Origin: Viscum album
Lineage: Eukaryota; Streptophyta; Magnoliopsida; Santalales; Viscaceae
Assembly: GCA_963277665.1 (NCBI GenBank)
Contig: OY728122.1
Coordinates: forward strand, 1,541,276,868-1,541,340,867
Direction: 5' to 3'
Length of the DNA stretch: 64,000 nt
Position numbers and translations under genes: made by a program. A model generated the notes under the pieces. The model worked only from the letters and a program-made list of their open reading frames with translations, did no database searches and was not told the origin of the DNA. Below are positions 1 through 11,257 of this stretch, piece by piece. Every line of letters begins with the position of its first letter. Position 1 is the first letter of the stretch.

Positions 1-149
1 AACCTTAATCAAAAGTGTTCGTTTTAATTTATTGAGATAAAATTGAGACTGTACATAGAAAATAGTTTTCTTTAATGTAATTTCTTTATTTTCAAATAAT
101 TATTTTGTTCACTTTTACTAACTTATGAACAAATGATTCATTTTATATA
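1..149 (-). repeat. Left LTR of element Y, outer part (cut by the window edge)
   Basis: This stretch aligns with about 53,276-53,440, and the alignment resumes at 34,912-35,265 after the X insertion. It is therefore part of one LTR of Y, split by X, and it continues beyond the left window edge. No coding signal is visible. Confidence 0.7.
145..149. repeat. Target-site duplication of X, left copy (atata)
   Basis: The copy atata at 145-149 matches 34,907-34,911. Joining the two flanks over one copy gives a 26-base stretch that aligns without gaps to the uninterrupted Y LTR near 53,413-53,438. The sequence is low-complexity, so the duplication alone would be weak; the uninterrupted site makes it credible. 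Confidence 0.6.
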
Positions 150-2658
150 TATCAAGACCCCCTCCCTACAAATTGTACCCATCCTAGGTCATCAATGTGA
201 TATGGGAGATAGTTATCCCCTGTTTCCCACCCTTAGTTGTACCCAGGTTGGTGACTTGCACTGAGGGTATAAAAAACTCACAAATGGGAGGCATGACACT
301 CTAAGAGAACACATGTGAAAGAGAGAGATAAGATAGTCACCAAAAAAATCCTATTAAGGATAAAATAAAAAATAAATCTTAAGTACAAATATGTAATTTC
401 ATGCAAGAACTACTAAAACTAAAAGGGAAAAGTGCAAGTACCAAAAGAAAGTAAAACAACAACGACCATGGAGCCCGAACAACTCCTGTAGCCCAAAGAT
501 AGTATTGACCAGCTTGATCTCCAGCCAAATCCAAGTAACCATATTTATATATATATATAGGGTGAGTATAATAGTATAATCAGTAGGATCCTCACCAGAG
601 CCTCTCATAAAAAAGTAATGAAAGCTTGCTAAATCACAGTGAACAACAAGTGAAACTAAATCGGAACGTAAACTGGTATACTATGTTCCAAGTATCACTA
701 TTTCTACTCTCACCAAGTATCACATATAATATTATATAATATAATAAATAATATAAAGAGTTATCCTCTACCACTTCCCCATGGTTTTGACGCTTTTCCC
801 CAACATCACATGTCCTAAGCATCTCTCTCTAAAAAGCCTTTCCTATAGACACATTGGAGAAGCACCACAACATGCACCAGATGCAACACAACCACAAAAT
901 CCATGTAAACAAAGAAAAATTGTTGTTTCTAGGATCCACCACAACTATCATAACACGTACCACACATTGGGTATTATGACTCAGTCCACTACGACCCATA
1001 CACCAAGTAAGGATCCTAAAGACATCAAAGCCTATACAAGTTAGTCCTATAGTATCACTTAGGAAACTGTATCCAAACTATATGTGTGTGAATGACTAGA
1101 ACCCATTATAGTTATCTACACACATATATGGTGAAAACTAAAAACTGTGCCAACATGCACAAGTAACTGCCATGAGAAGAGATCTGGGTCAAAGGGGGTA
1201 GTCAGCCATCTATCCTCCCATCAGAATATTGGGGAAAACACACCCAGGGCTCAGAATCCTCATGGTGTCAGTTTCTCTAACCAACAGGGTGGAGTAGAAT
1301 TTAGAATCCCCAAAATTGAACTGTATAATATTGTTTACAACCACAATATAGAAAAAATATAGACTTAGACTCAACTACAACCAACGTCTCTTAGACTCCC
1401 AACTTCCACTACTAAAACTAGATCTTCTATAAGCATGCAAACATTTAAAGATCTACAATAAGTTACTGTATCCCTTTTCATCAATTTATCTTCATGTTAA
1501 TTAATTATTTAAACATTAATTAACCATTAAAAATTTCCACATTACATTTCATTATCATCAAAACCAAGATCCATGCTCTCTAGGCATAACCAAACCATAT
1601 ACAAAGTTCATTTAAATTGAAACCTATGCATTGCATCCTAGAAAGATCGAACCCCATGGGTAAACATTTATTCAATCATTTATTAATATAATTATCACTT
1701 TACATTATTACCAAGAATTATATAATATAATTCCATGCTACCAAAAATAAGTGGATCAACATGGTGAGTTGGTGAACTACCCGTCAAGTCTTTTCTACCT
1801 ATAGTAGGAGCACAGTCCCTTAAATACTTGAAAATATAAACATGGAATGCACCTGGCATACACTACACATCTTTGAATCTTTTGTATGGAGGGTAAATAA
1901 GAATATATGCCTTAAGTAGTGGGGAATGTAAATAAGATAAAAAAACCATCCCAACATTCACATCTATGGGTAATCCCAACTTCGACACATTCCATCATCC
2001 CCAGTGTCCTCTATGAATCCCATATATATAAACCAATACATCTTGCGACTATAGGAGTCAAATAATTCCATAAAAACTAGGCCTCTCCACCCCCACATAT
2101 CACAACATCCATCCAAGATAACATCACAACACAAGCAGTAGGAAACAAACAACAAATAAAATGAGATCTTGGCCCCATGAAAGGAATTAAACCTTCACAC
2201 ATGATGAGCTCTCATGGATCCATAGAAAAAGGAAATAGGCCTTAAAAGAAATAGGGTAACTCAGAACCCTACATGGAATTATCATTTATCGAAAAACCGG
2301 TTCTTTAATCCATCTTGAATTAACTGATTCATTATTAGTAGGTTCCAACTATGGAAAACCTAAATAGAAAGCTATCATAACTATCATAATTAATTTGAAA
2401 TGCCTTTAAATAATATGAATAAGCATGCTTTATGTTTATCAATCAATTCCAATTAAGCATACATACTACATCAATTTGATTATCATCAATTTACAAAAGA
2501 AAAAACTAGATTCATTAACATGACTCTTTTTCTTTATCCAATTAATTTACAATTAATCCTAGCTTTACGTTCTTCACCAATTACCATTTAGAACAACATG
2601 CTAAATAGAAAGGCATAAATATCACACAATCAATCAAAACAATAGGAAACAACATATG

Positions 2659-2663
2659 ATCTA
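2659..2663. repeat. Target-site duplication of S, left copy (atcta)
   Basis: The 5-bp copy atcta flanks S here and at 14,747-14,751. The homologous uninterrupted site in the other X LTR lies near 33,751-33,763. Confidence 0.88.
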
Positions 2664-4349
2664 TGTAGGATCGAAATAACGATGTAGATGCTCAATATAA
2701 AAGAGGGGGGGGGGTGAATTTTACACTTTAAAAATTCATTTGGAACCTTTAAAGTTGGTTACTGATAACAATGTTTTCCTTAGAAAATGAAAGTACTGAG
2801 TTTAACAAAGTTAAACTAAGAAGATTCACTACACTTCTAACACCAATTGGAGAATTGGAACTAAGGTTTACAATATGAGATTCTACCTTAAAGCGTATAG
2901 AATCTAAACTTATCAGGGTACAAGTGTAAGGAAATATAAGAAGTTTATACTTTCCTTACAATACAATATGCAGTGGAAAAACTAGTTGTAAAACTACAAG
3001 TAACAAGATATAAGTCTTTTAACCCAAAAAGAAGGGTATCCAACTACCTTGGATAAAAGTCTCTTGATTTATACTTTCAAGCAAATCTATCTCATCCACA
3101 CCAGGGTAAGCCCTCGATATGAAGATCGGAATCTCTATCTTGTTATCCCTGCAAGCCCTCAACTTCAAGGTAGTTGAAACCTCTGTCTTCCTCAGCTAGG
3201 AAGCCCTCAAACTTCAAGGTAGTCGGCACCTCTGTCTTCCTTTCCCTGGAAGTCCTCGAATGTAATCACCAACATTCGGAGTCGCACAAAGAAATCTGAA
3301 CGAGCGGTTCAGTACGCACAAGGCATAAAAAGCTTCTCTCTCTAGAAATCACCTTTACAATATGTGGTCTCTAGATTGATCAACTTCTTTCTTCTTTTTG
3401 TGCTCTTTCAAATGATTTCCTTTTTATAAGAAAACTTCCAACGGTCGGCTCCCTCTTCCAACAGTCATAAATTCCATGAAATTCAGAGGGACCTGTACAT
3501 GAGTAACTCAACCAACGGTTAATTAGAAACAGAATAGACGACATAGTTTTATAAAAAACCATGTATAACTGAATGCACAACATCATTTTGAAATGAATCA
3601 TTTGTAAGTAAAAGATAATAAATATTTCGGAGTGTAAGAAAGTAAAAATTTCAGAGTCTAATCAAAATTAAATTCGGAGTCTATGTTAAGAAATGTTCGG
3701 ATTCTGTTTTATAGGAATTCGGAGTCTGGTTTCACCATAGATCGGAATATGAACATGCAGAGTTCGGAGTCGAACAACTTAAGAGTCTGGAGTCGAACTG
3801 CTTAAGAGTTCGGAGTCGAACTGCTTAAGAGTTTGGAGTCGAACTGCTTAAGAGTTCGGATTCAAACTACATAAGAGTTCGGAGTTGAACTACTTAAGAG
3901 TTCAGAGTCGAACTTCATAAGAGTTCGGAGTCGAACTGTTTAAGAGTTCGGAGTCGAACTTCATAAGATTTCGGAGTGAAACTATTTAGGAGTTCGGAGT
4001 CAAACTGCTTAAGAGTTTGGAGTCGAACTGCTTAAGAGTTCGGAGTTGAACTACTTAAGAGTTTGGAGTCGAACTTCATAAGAGTTCAGAGTCCAGAATT
4101 CAGATTATAAAAACAGAATTCTCCAAATCTTTACATTATATGGCTCCAGGATTTTGGGTATGAATCTGTTTTTGGTACTTATGGTAAAAATGGATATGTA
4201 TAAGAAAATATATGTTAGGGTAAATTTCCTTGAAGAATTAAATTTTCCTTATGGAGGTAAAACATACATTTTCTTATGTATAAGGTGTTTGTGATTTTCA
4301 AAATAATAAGGAATGAAAAATTCATAAGGAAAACCTTATTGACTCAACA
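2664..4349 (-). repeat. S 3' LTR (1,686 bp)
   Basis: It aligns along its length with 13,067-14,746. On + it starts TGTAGGATCG and ends TCAACA, the canonical TG...CA. A TATA-like TATAAAAAGG on the minus strand lies at 3,419-3,428. The LTR includes a poly-G run at about 2,704-2,713 and a 23-bp minisatellite at 3,760-4,094. Confidence 0.92.
3760..4094. repeat. 23-bp palindromic minisatellite in S 3' LTR (about 14.5 copies)
   Basis: The unit is about AGTTCGGAGTCGAACT plus CTTAAG-type spacer, period 23. Each good unit is an inverted repeat, AGTTCG and CGAACT around GAGT. Sirevirus LTRs are known to carry repeated palindromic motifs near the promoter. The array lies upstream (minus strand) of the LTR TATA box at 3,419-3,428, so an enhancer-like role is plausible. 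Confidence 0.88.
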
Positions 4350-4365
4350 ATCTCCCCATTTTTGG
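4350..4365 (-). promoter_or_regulatory. Polypurine tract of S
   Basis: Read on the minus strand, CCAAAAATGGGGAGAT lies immediately before the 3' LTR start TGTTGA. This is the position for the plus-strand DNA primer. Confidence 0.8.
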
Positions 4366-4783
4366 AAAGAAAAATCATACTTACGAAAATGAATATAAGG
4401 ACTTTGAAAAATTTCATTAGGCTTTGAAATTAAACACTTATCTCCCTTTGTTCATGGATGAAAGTGAATACAACTATCTCCCCCTTAGGCATTGAAACAC
4501 TAAGGATTGAATTCTGAATTTTCAGAGTGAGTTTTTCATTATTGTATGAATGAAGAACTTCGTAGTGGTAAACTCCCCCTTACTTTAAGAATATTTCTCT
4601 TAGGAATTGTTCCTTTCTCCTCCTTAAGAGTAGTTATTTTTCCTTCTCCCCCTTTGTGATTTTCAAAAAAAATTAAGGGAATGGAAAAAAAATACAGAAC
4701 CAGAAACATTAGTATATGACAAGATACAACTAACCAAATAATCATTTCAATAGATTTTGAAAATTTTACAAAGAAAGCCAATT

Positions 4784-7200
4784 TCAACAAAAGATCAGAG
4801 TGAGTTCATTTATCTTCTTTTTTTCCTTCGGAATGATCTTCTTTAACATGGTTTTGAGTTTCTTTAAGTCTCTTTGGTCTTCCTCACATTGCCTCTCCAA
4901 GTCTTTTACCTTTTCTTCTTGGACATTTAAATCTTCTTCCTGAGCCTCCAAAGCTTCTTCCTGCAACTTTATTATCTCATCTTGCTTTTCCATCTTATGC
5001 TGGAACTCAATCCGGAAATCTATTTTAGTTTTCCAATTCTGAGATACAGAGTTAAGCTTCCCATTCAGGTCCCTGACCTGTTGATTCCGAGAATTTTGCT
5101 CCTGGGTCAACTTATCATAAATCGCATTAACCTTTTTATCCTCCATTTCAAAAGAATTTTGAACTTCAGCCTGAAAATTCTCAAAGTGAACTAAATCTTC
5201 ATCAACTCTCTTAGACCACTTGGTTACCTTACTGCATGACTTTCTATGCAGATCATAATTGATAAGAAAAATTTTCTGTTCAGCTTCCAACTTCACAAAC
5301 TTATCCATGACCATGGATAAAGAATCTGATTTCAGATTCATAGTTTGTTGCAGCATCTGGCATCTGGAATCTATTGTTTGAAGAATCATAATTATGTCCA
5401 CCAACTTCCTCAGAGACTGAATCACAAAATCATGCCCATGAGATGATGATTCCAAATCAGAAACTTTGCTTGGAGACTGATCTTCTTCAACTTTCACCAA
5501 CATTCTTCTAGAGGTTCCACCAACCTCTTTCTTCCTGATGACATCTTTTATAGGTGTCTCCATGATAGTTTTCATCCCCTTATCAGCTCTCAAAACAGGT
5601 TCCTTATTAAGAGATACTTCCTCGGATTTAGATACTTGAACGATCTGGTCTTCTCCTGGTATTTGTTTCTTGTACTTCCTCAAAAAAATTCCTTTCATAA
5701 GATTCTTCCTCATCATAAAAGAAATTCTCTTCTTTTTTCTTCTTGCTGTTTCTTGCTAGCTTCCTCATCTCCCTTTCCTGGAGTAACTAACTTAGCAGAT
5801 TCAGCCTTATCTTTATAGTCCTGTACTTGCTTGATTAGGGTATCCAAATCTTCACTCTCTTCCTCTTCTTCTTCTTCTTCGTCAACTTATTCAGCAACTT
5901 CATTATCAGCTTCTTATACTATTTATTTATCCTTGGATATATTCGGAGAGACATAGTTCTTGGCTGGAGTTTCTGGTAAGAAAGGTTCATCACAAACAGT
6001 TTTAGGAACGAGAAGCATTCCGGAAGCCAACTATATAGCTTTCAGCAAAGATTGAACCACTTCAGCTTCAGACATCTTCTTTTCCATTTTATTTTCCTTT
6101 GCTTGTCTCTCTATCTCCTCAGCAGATTTTTTCTTTAAGGCCTTAGCCTCAACAGGGTCCAATCCGAATTGTGGATCCCCTTCCTTCCTCATTTATTTAT
6201 CTTCCCTCCACTTGGATGCCACTTCATCCGTATATGTTTTCTGCTTCTTTGGCATGGGGGGAGCAGATTGAGTTTCTTTAGCCTGAGGAAATTCTTCATC
6301 AGCAACAACTTCCTTAACCTTTCTCTTCCTCCTTTTCTTTTTGGATGGTTCTGGAGAGTGTGTTTCTGTTTGGGCTGCTTCAAACTCTTCCACAGATAGA
6401 GGGTAAAATTCTCCCAATTCACTGGAAAAACCTATCTTCATCCTATTGAGAGTATCATCACTGACTAGAATGAGCTTGCAATTCCATATCTTTGATTTGC
6501 AGGAAACCTTGAAGGATTCTAATAACTGAACTACCAGCTTAGATAGTAAGGCAGGAAACATGATAATCTGAGCTCTCAAATTTATTTCTTTGATATTATT
6601 GATTGTAACCAAGACATGCCTCATCAGATTTATCTTTCTTAGATTTACCAAAAAATCTAAGACATATATATCACTTTTATTTAGATTGTCTTTATCACCT
6701 CTTCTTGGAACCGGAAAGCCTTTCACCAAAAGCTGAATATTTCTATTGTTCAGAGTGAGATGAGAAATCTTGATAATTGAATCATCCTTAATCCCAAGAC
6801 ACTTCAGTGCCTTCTCCTTGTTGAAACTTCCTTGCACATCGAGAAGTTTGTGTGAGCAGAACTCAGATTCTCCTTCGTATGAAAAACCATCCAAGCTTAC
6901 GGCCTTGGTTTAGGAAAGCTTATAAGTCTTCCCACAAGACTTGAAAGAAAATAACTCTCTGCCATCTTCCATAAGGAAGGAAATATACTCGTAGAACTCG
7001 GTTAGTAAATCAGTATAAACATGATCTTGTTTATCTGACTTTGCTACGCAGACATCTTCCCATCCATTCAGCTTTATATTCTTTGAAATAAGGGAATCAA
7101 GATTATAGAAATCCGGATGAACTAACCTTTCCCTGAAGACTAACCACTTAGATATTGGTTTCGCAGTTGACATATCTTGAGATGTTACTTCAACAGACAT
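4784..7200 (-). pseudogene. S third gene: accessory or envelope-like protein (broken)
   Basis: This is a single degraded gene of about 800 codons between pol and the 3' LTR. The ATG is at 7,198-7,200. The first block (7,200-6,193) reads in one frame with an in-frame TAA at 6,910-6,912 and another stop at 6,193. It resembles the plant retrotransposon domain that Pfam calls a putative plant transposon protein, with LVHPDFYNL and a LLTEFYEYI-type motif followed by a buried hydrophobic segment near 6,520-6,600. A strongly basic stretch, KKKRRKRKVK (about 6,310-6,340), looks like a nuclear localisation signal. The same frame continues through a Glu-rich run (about 5,830-5,890) with stops, one at 5,887-5,889. 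A frameshift near 5,735 leads into a 310-codon open part (5,716-4,784) that ends in a heptad-like, Glu/Lys-rich coiled coil (about 4,820-5,040). I see no signal peptide. The order matches the extra 3' gene of Sireviruses; its function is unproven even in the family. Confidence 0.75.
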
Positions 7201-7327
7201 TCAGAGTGAAGAAATCTGAAATATTCAGATCGGCTTTGCAAAGTTCAGAACCGGCCTTAAGAAGAGAAGCAGGGCTTCGAGATGAAAAAGCTTCAAAAAC
7301 GGATGTGGGATGAGTCTCGGGGTCCCC

Positions 7328-7335
7328 TTTATATA
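7328..7335 (-). promoter_or_regulatory. TATA box of the S third gene
   Basis: The minus strand reads CTATATAAAGGGG, a near-ideal plant TATA box, with its first T at 7,335, about 135 nt upstream of the ATG at 7,200. The intervening leader is pyrimidine-rich (CTTCTCTTC-type), as in plant 5' UTRs. It is not in an LTR, so it would be an internal promoter. The motif is seen; promoter activity is inferred. Confidence 0.55.
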
Positions 7336-7629
7336 GGCAATGGTTTTGACCATTGGTTTTCCAAAAACCATCTGACAGTTGAAATGGTTTTGACCTGATC
7401 CGATGGATGAAAAAAATTCCGCAAGAAGAACTTGACTCCGATCTTTTGAGGTTTTTAAAGAAAACATTCGGATTTGAAGAAATCTAGAATCCGATCTTCT
7501 AAAAACTTAGTAAAATACCAGCAAGCAAAATATGATTACGAAACTATATGTAAGGAAATCACAACTCTCGGATTGGCTAGAAAGATTGTTCATAATTGGT
7601 AATATTCTTCTTGAAGAAATGAATTTAAA

Positions 7630-7860
7630 AACAAACTCATTACAAAAAGTTCCATTACGAAAATCTCCATTCTGGAAAATTTCAGTACGAAAATATCCAT
7701 TTCAGAAAACTTTAGTACGAAAATCCTTATTCCGGAAGTTATCATTTCGAGAATTTCAATCCTGAAAATTTCAGTTCCGGAAATTATCATTCCGGAAATT
7801 TTGGTTTAAAAAATTTCGATTCCGAAAAATTTAGTTCCAAAATGTTTGAAAAACTAACTA
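7630..7860. repeat. Degenerate short tandem array with TTCCGGAA palindromes
   Basis: This is a run of about 16-18-bp variants of a TTCCGGAAATTTCAG-type unit, some reading TACGAAAAT. Good units contain the palindrome TTCCGGAA (around 7,773 and 7,790). It lies about 300-530 bp upstream of the internal TATA box of the third gene and downstream of the pol stop at 8,001. An open frame through it on either strand is a by-product of the repeat. Confidence 0.65.
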
Positions 7861-8000
7861 AAAAAAATTTTAGTTATACTTATTTTGAAAAACAGATTCC
7901 GAAAAATTTTAGTTACACTAACATTCAAATGTACTCCCCCTATAAGAGAGAGTTTGTTACTGTTAAGAGAATTTTTCAACAAGAAGTTAATGAAGAATGA

Positions 8001-8480
8001 CTACCTTACAGTTATCATTCCTAACTTCTGTTTAATGTATTCAAATCTATAAAAGGGTAAAGATTTTGTGAAAATATCAGCAATTTGATCTTGCGTTCCG
8101 ATAAACTGAAGAATGATATCTCCTTTATGTTTGTGATCCCTAAGAAAGTGATGCCTAATGTCTAGGTGTTTTCCAAGAGAGTGATATATAGGGTTCTTAC
8201 TTAGGGCAATGGAACTTGTGTTTTCACACAAAATTTGAGTTTTAGTAAAACTCAGACCATAATCTATGAGTGTGTGTTGCATCCACAACACTTGAGCACA
8301 ACAACTTCCAACTGCTACATATTCAGCTTCAGCAGTGGAAAGTTCTACATAATGTTTCTTCTTGCATGACAAAGAAACAAAAGAATCTCATAAGAAATGA
8401 AAAGTTCCAGATGTACTCTTTCTATCCATCCTACATCCTCCAAAGTCATCATCAGAAAATCTTTTCAGAACAAAATCATT
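8001..8480 (-). pseudogene. S RNase H domain (end of pol)
   Basis: This is the C-terminal part of copia pol, which degrades the RNA strand during reverse transcription. The clean part (8,372-8,001, 123 codons) holds the family motif STAEAEYVAV and the tail motif QIADIFTKSLP. The same frame connects upstream through stops near 8,385 and at 8,481 to the RT. The stop at 8,001 is where pol would end. Confidence 0.88.
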
Positions 8481-9641
8481 TCAAGAAGTATAAAATAATC
8501 CTAGATCCATGGTTCCCTTTAGGTAGCGAAAAATTATTTTTACTGCCTTTAAGTGAGATTCCTTTGTATTGGATTGATATCTTGCACATAAGAATACTAC
8601 GAACATTATGTCTGGTCGACTAGCTGTTAAGTAATGTAGACTTCCTATCATACCTCTAAAAGATGTTTGATCTACTGGGTTCCCAACTTCATCAAGATAT
8701 AAAGAGTTTGAGGTACCAATGGGAGTACTTATACTTTTAGTAATGTCATAACCATACTTTTTGAGAAGATATTTAATATAATTATGTTGAGATATATAGG
8801 TTCCTTCTGGTTTTTGAGAAATTTGAAAACCAAGGAAAAAAGTTAACTCACCCATCATACTCATTTAAAACTCATATTTCATTAGACCAGAAAAAGAATT
8901 AGTTGAAGATTGCTGAGTTGAACCAAATATGATGTCATCAACATAAATTTGTACAATTAAAACATTTTTCTTATCTTTGTTTATAAAAAGGGTTGGATCT
9001 GAATTTCCCTTAACATAGTTATTTTGAAGCAAAAATCCTGTGAGTCTATCATACCAGGATCGTGGGGCTTGCTTTAGACCATACAAAGCTTTGGTAAGTC
9101 TAAAAACATGATCAAGATGTTTTTTATCTTCAAAGCAAGGAGGTTGTTAAACAAATACTTCCTCTTGATCATAAACGTTAAGAAAAGAATAGTTCACATC
9201 CATTTGAAAAAGTTTAAAATTGAAGAATGCTGCAAAGGCAAGTAGAATACAAATAGATTCAAGTCTAGCTACTGGAGAATATGATTCTTCATAGTCCATT
9301 CCCTCTTGCTGATTATAGCCTTTATCAACGAGTTTAGCTTCATTCCTTACTATGACTCCATTTTGATAACAGTTGTTTCTGAAAACCCATTTCACTCCAA
9401 TAACAGAAGTTTCTTTAGGTCTTTCAACCAAAGTCCAGACTTTATTCCTTTCAAATTCATTTAGTTCATCTTGCATGGATTTGATCCAATCATCATCACC
9501 TAAAGCTTCATCAGTACTTTTTGGTTCTAATTGGGAAAGAAATACTAGATGTTCTACTTCATTTATTAAAGAACTTCTAGTCCTTATAGGTTGATTTACA
9601 TCACCAATGATGCTACCACTGGGATGAATCTTAAGAAACAT
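8481..9641 (-). pseudogene. S reverse transcriptase domain
   Basis: Copia RT, in one frame from 9,641 to 8,481 with stops at 9,147 and 8,865. Visible motifs in order are WIKSMQDEL and VIGVKWVF at the N-terminus, FQMDVNYSFLN (family usually has an Ala rather than Tyr here), MYGLKQAPRSWYDRL, the catalytic YVDDIIFGST with both Asp present, and SRPDIMF near the connection to RNase H. It is joined to the integrase by a frameshift near 9,640. The motif wording is that of the SIRE/Maximus lineage. Confidence 0.9.
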
Positions 9642-10498
9642 CTGATTTGGGTTTTGTTAAACCTGTTAATAAACATAGTGTAGAAAGTCTTCCGGGTAAA
9701 TGTTTCAGAAGTATATTCGTGAACATTTTCCTTATCAGAATAATTTTCTATCAAAGGTTGACAATCAGTTTTTGAAAACACATCCGAGGATGTAGATTGG
9801 GATAGTTTGAAAACAAATGGGTCAGACTCATCAAATTTTACATGCATTGTTTCTTCAACAATACAAGTATTTTTATTGAAAACACTATATGCCTTTGAAG
9901 TTGTGGAGTAGCCTAAGAAAATTCCTTCATCAGATTTTGGTGTGAATTTATGTATATTATCTTTAGTATTCAGAATGAATACTTTGCAATCAAAAACCTT
10001 GAAGTAAGAAAGTCTTGGTTTTCTACCATTCCATAATTCATAAGGATTTTTATTAAGAAAAGGTCTAATTAAAACTCGATTTATAGTATAACAAGCAGTA
10101 CTTACAGCTTTAGCCCAGAAATGTCTAGATATATAATATTCACTCAACATGGCTCTAGTTATTTCTTGAATAATTCTATTTCTTCTTTCGACTACGCCAT
10201 TTTGTTGAGGAGTTCTAGGTGCTGAAAAATTGTGAGTAATACCTTTTCTACTACAAAAAGTTTCAAAATCAGAATTTTGAAATTCTCCTCCATGATCACA
10301 ATGAATAGTTTTCAATGGTTGATTTTTCTCATTTTTAACTTTTTCTCTAAAACTTTTGAAATAAGAAAAAGCTTCAGACTTCTTTGCTAGAAAATAGACC
10401 CAAGTAAATCTAGTGTAGTCATCAACTAAAACAAACACATAGTATTTTCCTCCAATACTTCCAGTTTGTGTTGGACCAAAAAGATCAATGTGAACTAA
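9596..10498 (-). pseudogene. S integrase core
   Basis: This is a DDE integrase that inserts the cDNA. The frame is open from the TAG at 10,499-10,501 down to 9,596. The first Asp is in the VDDYTRFTWVYFL segment, the second in HCDHGGEF and the Glu in QQNGVVERRNR, so all three catalytic acids are present. The C-terminal part includes DEGIFLGYS, typical of copia. It ends by running out of frame where RT begins in the next frame (overlap 9,596-9,641). Confidence 0.9.
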
Positions 10499-11068
10499 CT
10501 ATAATGCATTAGTCATTGAGACTTCATATATTGATTTAAAACTAGATTTATGTGGCTTTCCATATTGACAGGGATCACAAACTTTAGAAGAATCAAATCT
10601 AAGCTCCGGTAGATCCTTAACTAGTTTCTTCTTAGAGAGTTTACACAAGTTTATAAGTTTACAGTGACCTAGTCTTCTATTCCATAGCCAGTAATGATCT
10701 TCCATTTCACTTAGGCAAGGTAAATCTTGGCTCCTTAGGTCTTCTAAGTTCAAAGTGTGAAAATTCTCTTGCCTATTGGCTAATAGAATAAATTCTTCCT
10801 TGGAATTGTGTTCTAAGCACTTATCATTCCTAAAATTCACAAGGTACACTTCATCACATAATTGACTTATGCTTATGAGGTTGTGCTTAAGACCCTTAAC
10901 AAATAAAACATTTGAAATCAAAGTTTTACCTAGAAGAACAATATTACTAATACCAAAAATTTCTCCCTGTGCATTATCTCTGAAATTTACCTTTCCTCCT
11001 TTTGTTTTAATAATCTTTTCAAAATATATTTTGTTACCAGTCATGTGTCGGGAACATCCACTATCCAT
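10499..11068 (-). pseudogene. S aspartic protease and integrase zinc domain
   Basis: The protease has the family active-site context MDSGCSRHMTG near 11,068, with the catalytic Asp-Ser-Gly intact. It is followed by the GAG-pre-integrase domain with an H-x-C-x-x-C type pattern (LWNRRLGH, then CDPCQYGK). It is separated from the integrase core by a single in-frame TAG at 10,499-10,501. The full gag-pol frame probably starts further upstream; the Met at 11,068 is not a true start. Confidence 0.88.
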
Positions 11069-11257
11069 GTACCATGTATTGTTGTTGGTACTTCCTCTAT
11101 CTTCCAGAAAACAAGAAAATAATTAGACTTTTAGAATCAAAACTTTCTTGGATCTGAGACTTCCAAACAACAAAATTTTCAGAACCAACACTTTCTTAGA
11201 AAAATAGGCTTTATGAAAACCTAGAGATTGGGTTTTATTTAAAGAAAAATTCTTCGC

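Noticed and set aside
4539..4790. 83-codon minus-strand frame after the third gene
   Set aside because: It lies between the stop of the third gene and the polypurine tract. Composition is that of a 3' UTR and there is no domain.
7225..7467. 80-codon minus-strand frame just upstream of the third gene
   Set aside because: It spans the TATA box and leader, so it is more likely promoter and 5' UTR than a separate gene.
7532..7790. Lys/Ser-rich frames on both strands
   Set aside because: These are by-products of the short TTCCGGAA-type tandem repeat between pol and the third gene.
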